8,498 bases of DNA from an uncultured Candidatus Melainabacteria bacterium (GCA_934675225.1 CAKUQA010000031.1:1-8498); one strand, 5' to 3'. Positions 1 through 6,281 are shown, counted from the stretch's first letter. The notes: generated by a model from the letters alone, not told the origin. Numbers and translations are program-made.

Positions 1-201
1 GGCATTTTGTTGTTCACTGTTTTTAAAATCCGGAACATGATTTTTCATTTGTTCATCGGGTTTATTCATCATTTGTTTCATTTCAATTTGTGATGGAGTA
101 TTTGCTGCAACTTCTTCAAGTTCTGCAAACCTATCTTTTGCATCAAAAAATGCTATAAAAGCTACAACCAATATTGATAAAAAAATCAATGATTTTTTCA
201 T
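1..201 (-). CDS. Small secreted or membrane-anchored hypothetical protein, 3' end off the window
   Basis: The first 67 codons are visible without a stop, and the gene continues past the left edge. The start is ATG at 201-199 (minus), preceded by GGAAA about 5-9 bases upstream. The protein opens with MKK, then a hydrophobic run of about 16 residues (SLIFLSILVVAFIAFF, residues 4-19). This is a signal peptide or an N-terminal anchor. No lipobox cysteine is seen. The following part is polar and rich in Gln, Met, Glu and Lys, with no recognisable motif. It is divergent from the zinc-ribbon gene across a gap of about 137 bases. A possible -10 (TAGAAT on the minus strand, 231-226) has no good -35. 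The family is not recognised, and export is inferred only from the N-terminus. Confidence 0.7.
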   Translation of the reverse strand, partial: MKKSLIFLSILVVAFIAFFDAKDRFAELEEVAANTPSQIEMKQMMNKPDEQMKNHVPDFKNSEQQNA

Positions 202-279
202 TACTATTTCCTTTCTTCTGAAAATATTCTAACGTATTTCTCCAAACTTTTTATCAATCAATCATTTAATTTTAACGAC

Positions 280-308
280 TTGCATAAAGTAACTTAGAAT
301 GATAAAAT
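280..308 (+). promoter_or_regulatory. Sigma-70-type promoter for the zinc-ribbon/radical SAM operon
   Basis: TTGCAT (280-285) and TAAAAT (303-308) are separated by exactly 17 bases. This leaves a short leader of about 25 bases before the ATG at 339. No other candidate lies closer to the gene. It probably drives both 339-506 and 513-1439. Confidence 0.6.
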
Positions 309-338
309 ATTTTTGTACTAGAAAAAGAGGAAAGAATT

Positions 339-506
339 ATGGCTAGATTAATAAGACCAAGCTGGGCTATCAGATGTGTTCAATCAGGATGCAAAACTTT
401 GTTTGAAGTTGCAAAAGTAGAAGATGGCAAACAACAAGAAGTTGTATGCCCGAACTGTGGTGAACACTATGTTTACCCAATTTATGATGAAGAAGAAAAT
501 AAATAA
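339..506 (+). CDS. Small zinc-ribbon protein (55 aa)
   Basis: The reading frame has 55 codons, starting at ATG 339 behind an AGAGGAAAG ribosome site and ending with TAA at 504-506. The protein has four cysteines as two knuckle-like pairs: C13-x4-C18 and C37-x2-C40 (CPNCG). This layout is typical of a single zinc ribbon. The tail is acidic (YDEEENK). There is no signal peptide or membrane segment, so it is probably cytoplasmic. It has its own promoter and lies 6 bases upstream of the radical SAM gene, so the two are probably co-transcribed and co-translated. Zinc ribbons of this size can bind nucleic acid or act as small adaptors, but nothing here fixes the role. The family is not recognised. 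The gene is supported by its promoter, ribosome site, codon structure and paired cysteines. Confidence 0.8.
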   Translation: MARLIRPSWAIRCVQSGCKTLFEVAKVEDGKQQEVVCPNCGEHYVYPIYDEEENK

Positions 507-512
507 GGCAAC

Positions 513-1439
513 ATGTTCAACAATACAGACAAACGCTACAATCAATATAGCGCACATTTAAAAAATAAATTCGGCGTTAAGGTTTACAAAATAACACTTG
601 ACGCCGGTTTTTCGTGTCCAAACAGAGATGGAACGATATCTACAGGAGGCTGTATTTTTTGTGACGAAGGAGGGAGTTTTTCTCAAGCACATTCAAAACT
701 TCTTCCAATAGAAGAACAAGTCAGAGTCGGCGCTGAGACTTTAAAAAATCGTTTCAAAGCTCAAAAATATATGTCTTATTTTCAAGCTTACTCAAACACA
801 TACAAACCTGTAGAAGAACTTGAAAAAATATATAATTCAGCTCTTAATCATCCGGATATCGTAGGGATTTCAATAGGGACTCGTCCTGACTGTATTGATG
901 ATGAAAAAATAAAACTAATTTCATCATATAAAAACGATTATTACACTTGGATAGAATATGGACTTCAATCTATTCATAACAAAACACTAAAAAAAATTAA
1001 TCGAGGACATGATTTTGACTGTTTTTTAAAAGCTTATGAAAAAACTAAAGAAGCAGGAATTAATGTTTGCGTTCACGTAATTTTTGGATTATGGGAAACT
1101 CATGATGAAATCATGCAAACTGCACAAAAACTTGCAGAGCTGGGAGTTGATGGGGTTAAAATACACATGTTATGTGCTCTTGAGGGAACTAAACTTGCAC
1201 AAATGTATAAAAACAACGAAATAAATTTCATGAGCGAGGATGAGTATGTACAAACAGTTTGTGATTTTTTAGAATACTTACCTAAAACAACTACAATTCA
1301 CAGACTTGCAGGAAACGGCTTGAGTTCTGAATTAATCGCTCCTTTATGGCTTTCTAAAAAATTTGATTGTCTAAACAAAATAGATAAAGAATTTATTAAA
1401 CGAAATTCTTTTCAAGGTAGCAAATTTATTTGCAAATAA
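513..1439 (+). CDS. Radical SAM protein of the YhcC/YtqA (TIGR01212-like) family
   Basis: This 308-residue protein has the expected length for the family. Its N-terminus carries the hallmark stretch KVYKITLDAGFSCPNRDGT (residues 23-41), then GGCIFC. The cysteines C35, C47 and C50 (C-x11-C-x2-C) are the probable ligands of the 4Fe-4S cluster that cleaves S-adenosylmethionine. Later family blocks are GISIGTRPDC (about 118-127), the segment WIEYGLQS, and HVIFGLWET in the barrel. In Bacillus subtilis, YtqA has been linked to the mnm5 branch of tRNA wobble-uridine modification (name MnmL proposed). Carrying that role over to this protein is inference. The start ATG 513 follows AAGG overlapping the upstream stop codon, which suggests translational coupling to the zinc-ribbon gene. 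No methyltransferase partner gene (YtqB/MnmM type) is visible next to it. No clear terminator follows. Confidence 0.9.
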   Translation: MFNNTDKRYNQYSAHLKNKFGVKVYKITLDAGFSCPNRDGTISTGGCIFCDEGGSFSQAHSKLLPIEEQVRVGAETLKNRFKAQKYMSYFQAYSNTYKPVEELEKIYNSALNHPDIVGISIGTRPDCIDDEKIKLISSYKNDYYTWIEYGLQSIHNKTLKKINRGHDFDCFLKAYEKTKEAGINVCVHVIFGLWETHDEIMQTAQKLAELGVDGVKIHMLCALEGTKLAQMYKNNEINFMSEDEYVQTVCDFLEYLPKTTTIHRLAGNGLSSELIAPLWLSKKFDCLNKIDKEFIKRNSFQGSKFICK

Positions 1440-1524
1440 GAGATTACATGCAATAATAATAAGCGGATATGTTTAAAATTTTGTAACGAATAATTAACAA
1501 AGTAGCAAGAAAAAATTTTTACAT

Positions 1525-1537
1525 CCATTATGAATGG
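1525..1537 (+). other. Small hairpin in the leader of the Lys-rich gene pair
   Basis: CCATT (1525-1529) and AATGG (1533-1537) form a 5-bp stem around a 3-base loop. The stem is flanked by a T-run on the left and an A-run on the right that could extend pairing imperfectly. It lies about 15 bases upstream of the ribosome site of the 1562 gene. No U-tract follows on the plus strand, so it is not a convincing terminator. Chance pairing in AT-rich DNA is possible. The rest of the gap 1440-1561 shows no clear promoter. Confidence 0.25.
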
Positions 1538-1561
1538 TGAAAAAAATTATTGGAGAAAAAT

Positions 1562-2230
1562 ATGTTATCGGTACAACCTAAGATTTCAAACAATAATATT
1601 ACATCCTTTGGTCGCAGGGATAGAGAACGAAAATTAACACCTGATGAAATAGAAGAAAGAAAATATCGTGCTGCAAGACGAGAAATTGAAGAACAGCAAG
1701 AAGATTTTATTGAATTATCAGAAAATAACGAATTTAACTTACCCAAACCGGCTAAAACAGTAATTAAAGGCGGAGCTGTTGTTACAACCGGATTGTTAGG
1801 TGGTATGGCTACCGGTTGGGGAGCTAAACAGTCTATTAAAGCTTTCCAAAAATTAGGTAAAACTGAAGTTATGCAAGGTTTGAAAAAACAAGCAGTTAAT
1901 ACTAATAAATTTATCAAAGAAGCTGCTAAGACAGTAAAAACAGAATTCTTAAAATCAGATGCATACAAAACTCCAAAAGCTAAACTTAATAAATTTGCAA
2001 CAACAAAAGTTGGAAAACCAATTACCAAATTCTTTAAAGCTATCGGAACCGGCATATCTACTGTTTATGGCAAGATTAAAACCGGAACCAACTATATTAT
2101 TACCAAGATTAAAGGTGTAAAAAAAGAAACTTATGAAAAAGCAACAGTAAATACTGTAGGAGCATCCGGAGGTATTGCTTCAGGCGTAACAGCTTTGAAA
2201 GAAAAAGAAGAAAAAGGGCGTGAGGACTAA
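1562..2230 (+). CDS. Lys-rich hypothetical protein A (222 aa), first gene of a coupled pair
   Basis: The start is placed at ATG 1562 because GGAG (1552-1555) sits six bases upstream. An in-frame TTG at 1550 would overlap this ribosome site and is less likely. Layout: residues 1-20 start MLSV, then KIS, then GRRDRERK. Residues 25-50 are a highly charged, probably helical segment rich in Glu and Arg. Residues 67-88 form a glycine-rich hydrophobic stretch (IKGGAVVTTGLLGGMATGWG) with GxxxG-like spacing that could cross or touch a membrane. Residues 90-190 are very rich in Lys and Thr, with hydrophobic patches. A second Gly/Ala stretch lies near 199-209, before a charged tail (KEKEEKGRED). There is no classical signal peptide. 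The family is not recognised. Its stop overlaps the start of the next gene by one base, so the products probably act together. Membrane association is inference. Confidence 0.75.
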   Translation: MLSVQPKISNNNITSFGRRDRERKLTPDEIEERKYRAARREIEEQQEDFIELSENNEFNLPKPAKTVIKGGAVVTTGLLGGMATGWGAKQSIKAFQKLGKTEVMQGLKKQAVNTNKFIKEAAKTVKTEFLKSDAYKTPKAKLNKFATTKVGKPITKFFKAIGTGISTVYGKIKTGTNYIITKIKGVKKETYEKATVNTVGASGGIASGVTALKEKEEKGRED

Positions 2231-2715
2231 TGTTAACTGTTTTAAATGAAAAAATTTCATTTACAGCTTCTACAGCTCGTCGTTCTGATAAAGAAAAAGA
2301 AACTGAAAAAAAAGTTGTAACCGGTGGTGGTGCAGTAGCAGCAACAACAGCTGCTGCAAGAGCAAAAGCTGCCAAATCCGGTTTTGATATGTTTGATTCT
2401 GCTTCAAAAGTATCAAGAGGAATGCAAGGAGTTACAAATTCTGCCAAAGTAGCTAACAATGTTGCTAAGCAAACAAAAGGTTTATGGAGTAAAGTCGCTG
2501 AAAACGCTAAATGGGCAAAAAATGCTGTCCTTAACTGGGGTAGCGGTTTAAAAAATGCTAAATTCATTAAACCGTTAGTTAACAGCAAACTATTCCAATA
2601 CGGCGCAGGTTTCTTAGGTTATGGCTTTGGTTTTGTAACATTGATTTCCGGATTATCAGATATTAGCAAAGTTACAACAGAAGCTGTTGAAAAAAACGTA
2701 CTAAAAAAAGACTAA
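2230..2715 (+). CDS. Ala/Lys-rich hypothetical protein B (161 aa), coupled to protein A
   Basis: The ATG at 2230 shares its A with the TAA of protein A (TAATG), and GAGG lies just upstream at 2222-2225. This arrangement suggests translational coupling. The N-terminus MLTV...KIS...ARRSDKEKE parallels that of protein A. A Gly/Ala stretch (residues 29-46, TGGGAVAATTAAARAK) aligns by position with the glycine-rich stretch of A. Residues 50-110 are an amphipathic, Ala/Lys/Asn-rich region with three Trp (W86, W95, W103). Residues 122-145 are hydrophobic and rich in Gly and aromatics (FQYGAGFLGYGFGFVTLISG), a possible membrane or glycine-zipper segment. The tail is charged. The family is not recognised. 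A terminator-like hairpin follows shortly after the stop, which closes this two-gene unit. Confidence 0.75.
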   Translation: MLTVLNEKISFTASTARRSDKEKETEKKVVTGGGAVAATTAAARAKAAKSGFDMFDSASKVSRGMQGVTNSAKVANNVAKQTKGLWSKVAENAKWAKNAVLNWGSGLKNAKFIKPLVNSKLFQYGAGFLGYGFGFVTLISGLSDISKVTTEAVEKNVLKKD

Positions 2716-2720
2716 TCATA

Positions 2721-2749
2721 TTGTTAAACACATAAAATCGTGCTAAGCT
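2721..2749 (+). promoter_or_regulatory. Probable promoter of folP (extended -10)
   Basis: TTGTTA (2721-2726) and TAAGCT (2744-2749) are 17 bases apart. The -10 keeps the key TAnnnT positions and is preceded by TG (2741-2742), an extended -10 signature. Transcription would start about seven bases downstream, at or next to the ATG at 2756. That would give a leaderless mRNA and would explain the absence of a Shine-Dalgarno. The -10 matches the consensus at only three positions, so the call is moderate. Confidence 0.45.
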
Positions 2750-2769
2750 ACAACTATGCACGATTTTAT
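2732..2769 (+). terminator. Intrinsic terminator of the Lys-rich gene pair, overlapping the folP start
   Basis: ATAAAATCGTGC (2732-2743) is perfectly complementary to GCACGATTTTAT (2758-2769). This gives a 12-bp stem with a 14-base loop, and the 3' arm and following bases are T-rich (TTTTATTTTA). It lies 16 bases after the stop of protein B. The 3' arm is also codons 1-5 of folP, and the proposed folP -10 sits in the loop. A transcript starting at the folP ATG would carry only the 3' arm and could not form the hairpin. Confidence 0.55.
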
Positions 2770-3907
2770 TTTACGAGAAATTAAAAATACTGATATCGAA
2801 AAAGAAATTAAAAATATCGGCTTTGACAAGTCTTACACTTATAAAGCTAAAGAAAAATTTGAATATAAAAATATAAAAATATATTCACTTTCTCCGGCTA
2901 TGGCAAATATTCTTAAACAGACAGCAATTTCTGTCGGTTGCGATTGCGCAACGCATAGGGAAGTTATCACCGGCAAAATCGAAAGTTCAAATTGTATTTT
3001 AGGCGGAAGCATTTCTCAAATAAAAAAAATAGCAGAAAAACTCAAATTTCAGCCGTTTGGATTGAAAGAGTTAGGACAAAAACTTGAAAACTCATGTTCT
3101 CCACTTGCGAAAGGTTCGAAATCCAAGATTTTAAGTAGGGAGACCAAACTCGTCGGCATCCTAAACCTTACACCAAACTCTTTTTCTGATGGTGGAATGT
3201 ACAATGATTTAGACAAAGCTAAAGAACATTTGCTGGAACTAATTAGTGATGGAGCAGATATTATTGACATAGGCGCAGAATCAACAAAACCTTATTCAGA
3301 ACCTATTTCTGCTAAAGACCAACTGGAAAAACTTTTACCCATTATTGATTTTGCAAAAAATAAAATTCCTATAAGTATTGATACAAGAAGTGCAATTGTT
3401 GCCGAAGAAAGTATAAATGCCGGTGCAAATATTATAAATGACGTTTCAGGCTTTGATTATGACAAAAAAATGGTTGATGTTATTGCAAAATATAATATTC
3501 CGATTATCATTCAGCACTCAAAAGGAACACCTGAAACAATGCAAGATTCTCCGGAGTATAAAGATTTAATGGAAGAAATCTTCTTAAATCTAAGAGAAAA
3601 AATACAATTTGCTCACTCTAAAGGAATTGAGAATATAATTATCGACCCCGGAATTGGTTTTGGCAAATCAAGAGAAGATAATTTTGAAATAATAAAAAGG
3701 ATAGAAGAATTAAAATCGTTAAATTGTCCTATTATGCTTGGAATATCCAGAAAAAGTTTGTTAAACATACCACAAGCAGATAATTTTACAAAAGATATTT
3801 ACACAACAGCGTTAAACACTCTTGCTATTGAAAAAAAAGTTAATTATATAAGAATTCACAATGTAAAAATGCATAAAACTCTAATTTCTTTACTTGAAAA
3901 TTACTAA
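2756..3907 (+). CDS. folP: Dihydropteroate synthase, long form with N-terminal domain
   Basis: The enzyme condenses p-aminobenzoate with 6-hydroxymethyl-dihydropterin diphosphate to make dihydropteroate in folate synthesis (cytoplasm). At 383 residues it is about 100 longer than the minimal enzyme. Residues 1-110 form the extra N-terminal domain seen in some long bacterial and archaeal versions, with SPAMANILKQ and a QPFGLKELG end. The barrel runs from about 130: VGILNLTPNSFSDGG (133-147), DIGAESTKP (171-179), ISIDTR (206-211), INDVSGF (227-233), QHSKGTPETMQ (253-263), IDPGIGFGKS (296-305), LGISRKS (328-334) and IRIHNV (365-370, usually RVHDV). The pterin-binding Asp and Asn positions and the SRK motif are present. 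The linker 111-129 is unusual in sequence and codon use. No ribosome site precedes ATG 2756, but the N-terminal domain homology supports this start. No other folate gene is in the window. Confidence 0.92.
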   Translation: MHDFILREIKNTDIEKEIKNIGFDKSYTYKAKEKFEYKNIKIYSLSPAMANILKQTAISVGCDCATHREVITGKIESSNCILGGSISQIKKIAEKLKFQPFGLKELGQKLENSCSPLAKGSKSKILSRETKLVGILNLTPNSFSDGGMYNDLDKAKEHLLELISDGADIIDIGAESTKPYSEPISAKDQLEKLLPIIDFAKNKIPISIDTRSAIVAEESINAGANIINDVSGFDYDKKMVDVIAKYNIPIIIQHSKGTPETMQDSPEYKDLMEEIFLNLREKIQFAHSKGIENIIIDPGIGFGKSREDNFEIIKRIEELKSLNCPIMLGISRKSLLNIPQADNFTKDIYTTALNTLAIEKKVNYIRIHNVKMHKTLISLLENY

Positions 3908-3922
3908 AACATAAGTTATAAT
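3894..3922 (+). promoter_or_regulatory. Sigma-70-type promoter of prepilin 1
   Basis: TTGAAA (3894-3899) and a perfect TATAAT (3917-3922) are separated by 17 bases. The -35 lies inside the last codons of folP. Transcription would start near 3929, next to the AAGGAG at 3928-3933, so the leader is very short. The prepilin gene is therefore probably expressed independently of folP. Confidence 0.7.
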
Positions 3923-3947
3923 GAGAAAAGGAGTTTGAATAGGATTT

Positions 3948-4706
3948 ATGAAAAAAGCTTTTACATTATCAGAAGTACTTTTGACAATGGGGATAATTGG
4001 GATTGTCGCAGCCATGACAATGCCTGGGATTGTAATACATTATCACCAACAAGAATATGTATCGCAATTGGCAAAATCATTAAGTCAATATGAACAAGCG
4101 ATGCAAAATATAATGTTTAGGCATGAATGTACCGACATTATTTGTACGGGGCTATACGATAATAACAACGGATGGAATGCAAAGTTTGATGAAGAAATAA
4201 AAAAATCTATCAAAATTGTAAAAACAGCTCCTGTTGGAACAGCTATGAATTCTGAGATTAAATCAAAAGTTTTAAAACCAAGAGACACTTTTATTGAGTC
4301 TAATTTGGATTGGCGTTCTACAGCCGGCTATAAATTTATGACTCCTGATGGAGCTATGTATGTCGTAGAACCTAAAGGTTGTACAAAAGTTGATTATGAT
4401 ACACAAAGCACACTTACAAATATTTGTGCTGAAATAACAATTGATGTTAACAGCGAACGCAGACCAAACCAATATGGGCGAGATATATTCAAATTTGTTG
4501 CAGGACAAAACGGACATCTTTACGCTATGTATGGTTTAGATTACTCAAAAGCAGTCGCAGGAACTACTACAGGCGACAAATATTGGCGCACAAAAGAGAG
4601 CTTATGTGGAACTGCAGACAAAAACCTTAATCAATCAGCCGAAAATATTAGCGGAGACGGATGCGCTGCCAGAATTATGGAAAATGGTTGGAAAATGAAT
4701 TACTAA
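3948..4706 (+). CDS. Type IV-like prepilin/pseudopilin 1 (252 aa)
   Basis: The N-terminus MKKA|FTLSEVLLTMGIIGIV is a class III (prepilin peptidase) signal. A short basic leader ends in Ala in place of the usual Gly, with cleavage before F5. Glu9 is the +5 glutamate of the mature protein. A hydrophobic helix (about 5-30) would anchor the protein in the membrane and pack in a filament core. The globular part has six cysteines (C61, C66, C145, C160, C220, C239), consistent with disulfides outside the cytoplasm. A block IDVNSERRPNQYGRDIF (165-181) resembles the DVNG-PN-G-D-F motif of some secretion pseudopilins, where acidic residues may bind calcium. The C-terminus GCAARIMENGWK resembles the end of prepilin 2. 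Shine-Dalgarno spacing is long (AAGGAG, 14 bases), with a weaker AGGA nearer the ATG. No assembly ATPase or peptidase gene is nearby. The exact filament or secretion role is unknown. Confidence 0.88.
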   Translation: MKKAFTLSEVLLTMGIIGIVAAMTMPGIVIHYHQQEYVSQLAKSLSQYEQAMQNIMFRHECTDIICTGLYDNNNGWNAKFDEEIKKSIKIVKTAPVGTAMNSEIKSKVLKPRDTFIESNLDWRSTAGYKFMTPDGAMYVVEPKGCTKVDYDTQSTLTNICAEITIDVNSERRPNQYGRDIFKFVAGQNGHLYAMYGLDYSKAVAGTTTGDKYWRTKESLCGTADKNLNQSAENISGDGCAARIMENGWKMNY

Positions 4707-4732
4707 AATATTTATTAAAAAATCTTTGTTTA

Positions 4733-4741
4733 TGGTAAAAT
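4733..4741 (+). promoter_or_regulatory. Extended -10 promoter of gatB
   Basis: TGG directly precedes TAAAAT (4736-4741), an extended -10 (TGnTAAAAT). The region 4711-4719 offers only a weak TTATTA-like -35. Transcription would begin around 4747-4749, the first base of the tandem repeat that forms the leader. Confidence 0.45.
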
Positions 4742-4746
4742 AAAGT

Positions 4747-4818
4747 TACTAAGATACTATGGTATTAAGGTTCTAAGGATTTTTCAATATAAAGTTCAAA
4801 AAACTTAGACTCTTAGTA
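4747..4818 (+). repeat. 8-bp tandem repeats with inverted copies in the gatB leader
   Basis: Four contiguous 8-mers fill 4747-4778: TACTAAGA, TACTATGG, TATTAAGG and TTCTAAGG. Each differs from TACTAAGG by one base. At 4811-4818, TCTTAGTA is the exact reverse complement of the first unit, and CTTAGA (4804-4809) is complementary to TCTAAG of the fourth (4772-4777). The leader can therefore fold into nested stems that end one base before the GAAGGAG ribosome site of gatB. A competing small hairpin AAGTT/AACTT (4792-4796/4802-4806) is possible. The array could be regulatory or a decaying minisatellite. Confidence 0.65.
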
Positions 4819-4831
4819 GAAGGAGAACATA

Positions 4832-6274
4832 ATGGAAGATTTAAGAGATAAATATGAAGTAGTAATTGGCTTGGAAGTTCACGCACAATTAAAAACCAAG
4901 TCAAAAATTTTCGCTCCTGACGGTTGCGAATTCGGGAAAGAACCAAACTCTGAAACAAGCCCTATCACATTAGGTATGCCTGGAGTTTTGCCGGTTCTTA
5001 ACAAAGAATGCGTTAACATGGGAATTTTAACCGGTTTAGCATTAAATTGTGAAATACCGGAAAGATGTAAATTTGACCGTAAACAATACTTCTATCCGGA
5101 TCTTCCAAAAGGATATCAAATTTCTCAGTATGATGAACCAATTTGCGTAAACGGCTATTTAGACATTAAAGGTAAAAGAATTGGAATCACTCGTGCACAC
5201 CTTGAAGAAGATGCAGGTAAACTGGTTCACGCAGGTGCAGACGGACTTGCAGGTTCTTCATATTCTTTAGTAGACCTAAACAGAGCAGGTACTCCACTTT
5301 TAGAAATCGTTTCAGAACCGGATATGAGATCTTCTGAAGAAGCAAGAAATTATATGGAAGAATTAAGAAACATTGTTCGTTACATTGGAGTTTGCGACGG
5401 AAACTTGGAAGAAGGCTCTATGAGATGTGACGCTAATATTTCTATTATGCCAAAAGGTTCTAAAGAGTTTGGTACTCGTGCTGAAATTAAAAACGTAAAC
5501 AGTTTTTCTGCTTTGCAAAGAGCTATTGAATACGAAATCGACAGACAAATCGAAATCGTTGAAGAAGGCGGTGAAGTTGTTCAAGAAACAAGACTTTGGG
5601 ATGACAACTCAAGAGAAACTCGTTCTATGAGAGGTAAAGAAGATGCTCATGATTACAGATACTTTCCGGAACCAGATTTGATGCCTTTAAAAATTTCAAG
5701 AGAATGGGTTCAAGAAATTAAAAATAAAATGCCTGAACTTCCTCAAGCAAAACGCGAACGTTATATGTCATTGGGCTTAAGTGAATATGATGCTTCCGTA
5801 ATTGTTGAACAAATGGGCTTGGCATTATTCTTTGACAAAGTATTAGAACTTGGTGCTTCTCCAAAAATTGCAGTAAACTTCATTATGGGTGAAATTGCAG
5901 CATATTTGAAAGAAGAAAAAATTGAAATTACTGACACTAAATTAACTCCGGAAAACTTAGCAGAATTGATTTCTTTAATTGAAAAGAACACTATTTCAAA
6001 CAATATCGGAAAACAAATCATTATTGATATGATGAAAGACGGAACAAAAGCTTCTGAAATTGTTGAAAAAAGAGGTTTAAGCCAAATTTCAGATACAGGC
6101 GCAATTAAAGAAATTGCACAAAAGATTGTTGATGCTCATCCAAACGAAGTTCAAGCATACAAAAACGGTAAAAACAACTTATTAGGCTTCTTCGTTGGTC
6201 AAGTAATGAAAGAAACTAAAGGCAGAGCTAATCCAAAAGCTGTTAACGAAATTTTAAGAGATATTTTAGGCTAG
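4832..6274 (+). CDS. gatB: Aspartyl/glutamyl-tRNA(Asn/Gln) amidotransferase subunit B
   Basis: GatB is the tRNA-binding kinase/transamidation subunit of GatCAB. It activates Glu on tRNA-Gln (or Asp on tRNA-Asn) with ATP and receives ammonia from GatA. At 480 residues it is full length. Visible blocks: EVVIGLEVHAQLKTKSKIF (9-27), LGMPGVLPVLN (47-57), FYPDLPKGYQISQYD (87-101), HLEEDAGKLVH (123-133), DLNRAGTPLLEIVSEPD (148-164), the GatB signature, EEGSMRCDANIS (193-204), GTRAEIKNVNSF (214-225) and DAHDYRYFPEPDL (271-283). The YqeY-like C-terminal tRNA-binding domain fills about 330-480. The Cys positions of the zinc-binding FCxC...CPVCLG form are mostly lost, so this is a zinc-less variant, known elsewhere. 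The start ATG 4832 follows a strong AGAAGGAG six bases upstream. gatA and gatC are not in the window. Its presence implies indirect tRNA amidation in this organism. Confidence 0.97.
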   Translation: MEDLRDKYEVVIGLEVHAQLKTKSKIFAPDGCEFGKEPNSETSPITLGMPGVLPVLNKECVNMGILTGLALNCEIPERCKFDRKQYFYPDLPKGYQISQYDEPICVNGYLDIKGKRIGITRAHLEEDAGKLVHAGADGLAGSSYSLVDLNRAGTPLLEIVSEPDMRSSEEARNYMEELRNIVRYIGVCDGNLEEGSMRCDANISIMPKGSKEFGTRAEIKNVNSFSALQRAIEYEIDRQIEIVEEGGEVVQETRLWDDNSRETRSMRGKEDAHDYRYFPEPDLMPLKISREWVQEIKNKMPELPQAKRERYMSLGLSEYDASVIVEQMGLALFFDKVLELGASPKIAVNFIMGEIAAYLKEEKIEITDTKLTPENLAELISLIEKNTISNNIGKQIIIDMMKDGTKASEIVEKRGLSQISDTGAIKEIAQKIVDAHPNEVQAYKNGKNNLLGFFVGQVMKETKGRANPKAVNEILRDILG

Positions 6275-6281
6275 ATTTAAA

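Noticed and set aside
1550..1552. TTG as the start of protein A
   Set aside because: It overlaps the GGAG that serves the ATG at 1562 and has no ribosome site of its own.
1528..2588. Two long minus-strand frames opposite the Lys-rich genes (1528-2055 and 2109-2588), encoding hydrophobic proteins
   Set aside because: They are antisense to Lys/Ala-rich coding sequence, where AAA codons read as Phe on the other strand. They lack ribosome sites, while the plus-strand frames have sites, overlap coupling and a terminator.
3112..3123. GGTTCGAAATCC in folP, resembling a tRNA T-arm
   Set aside because: It has one base too many for a T-loop, and no acceptor, D or anticodon arms are found around it. 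It lies inside conserved coding sequence.
3049..3270. Minus-strand frame inside folP
   Set aside because: It lies wholly within a clear dihydropteroate synthase coding region and has no ribosome site or recognisable product.
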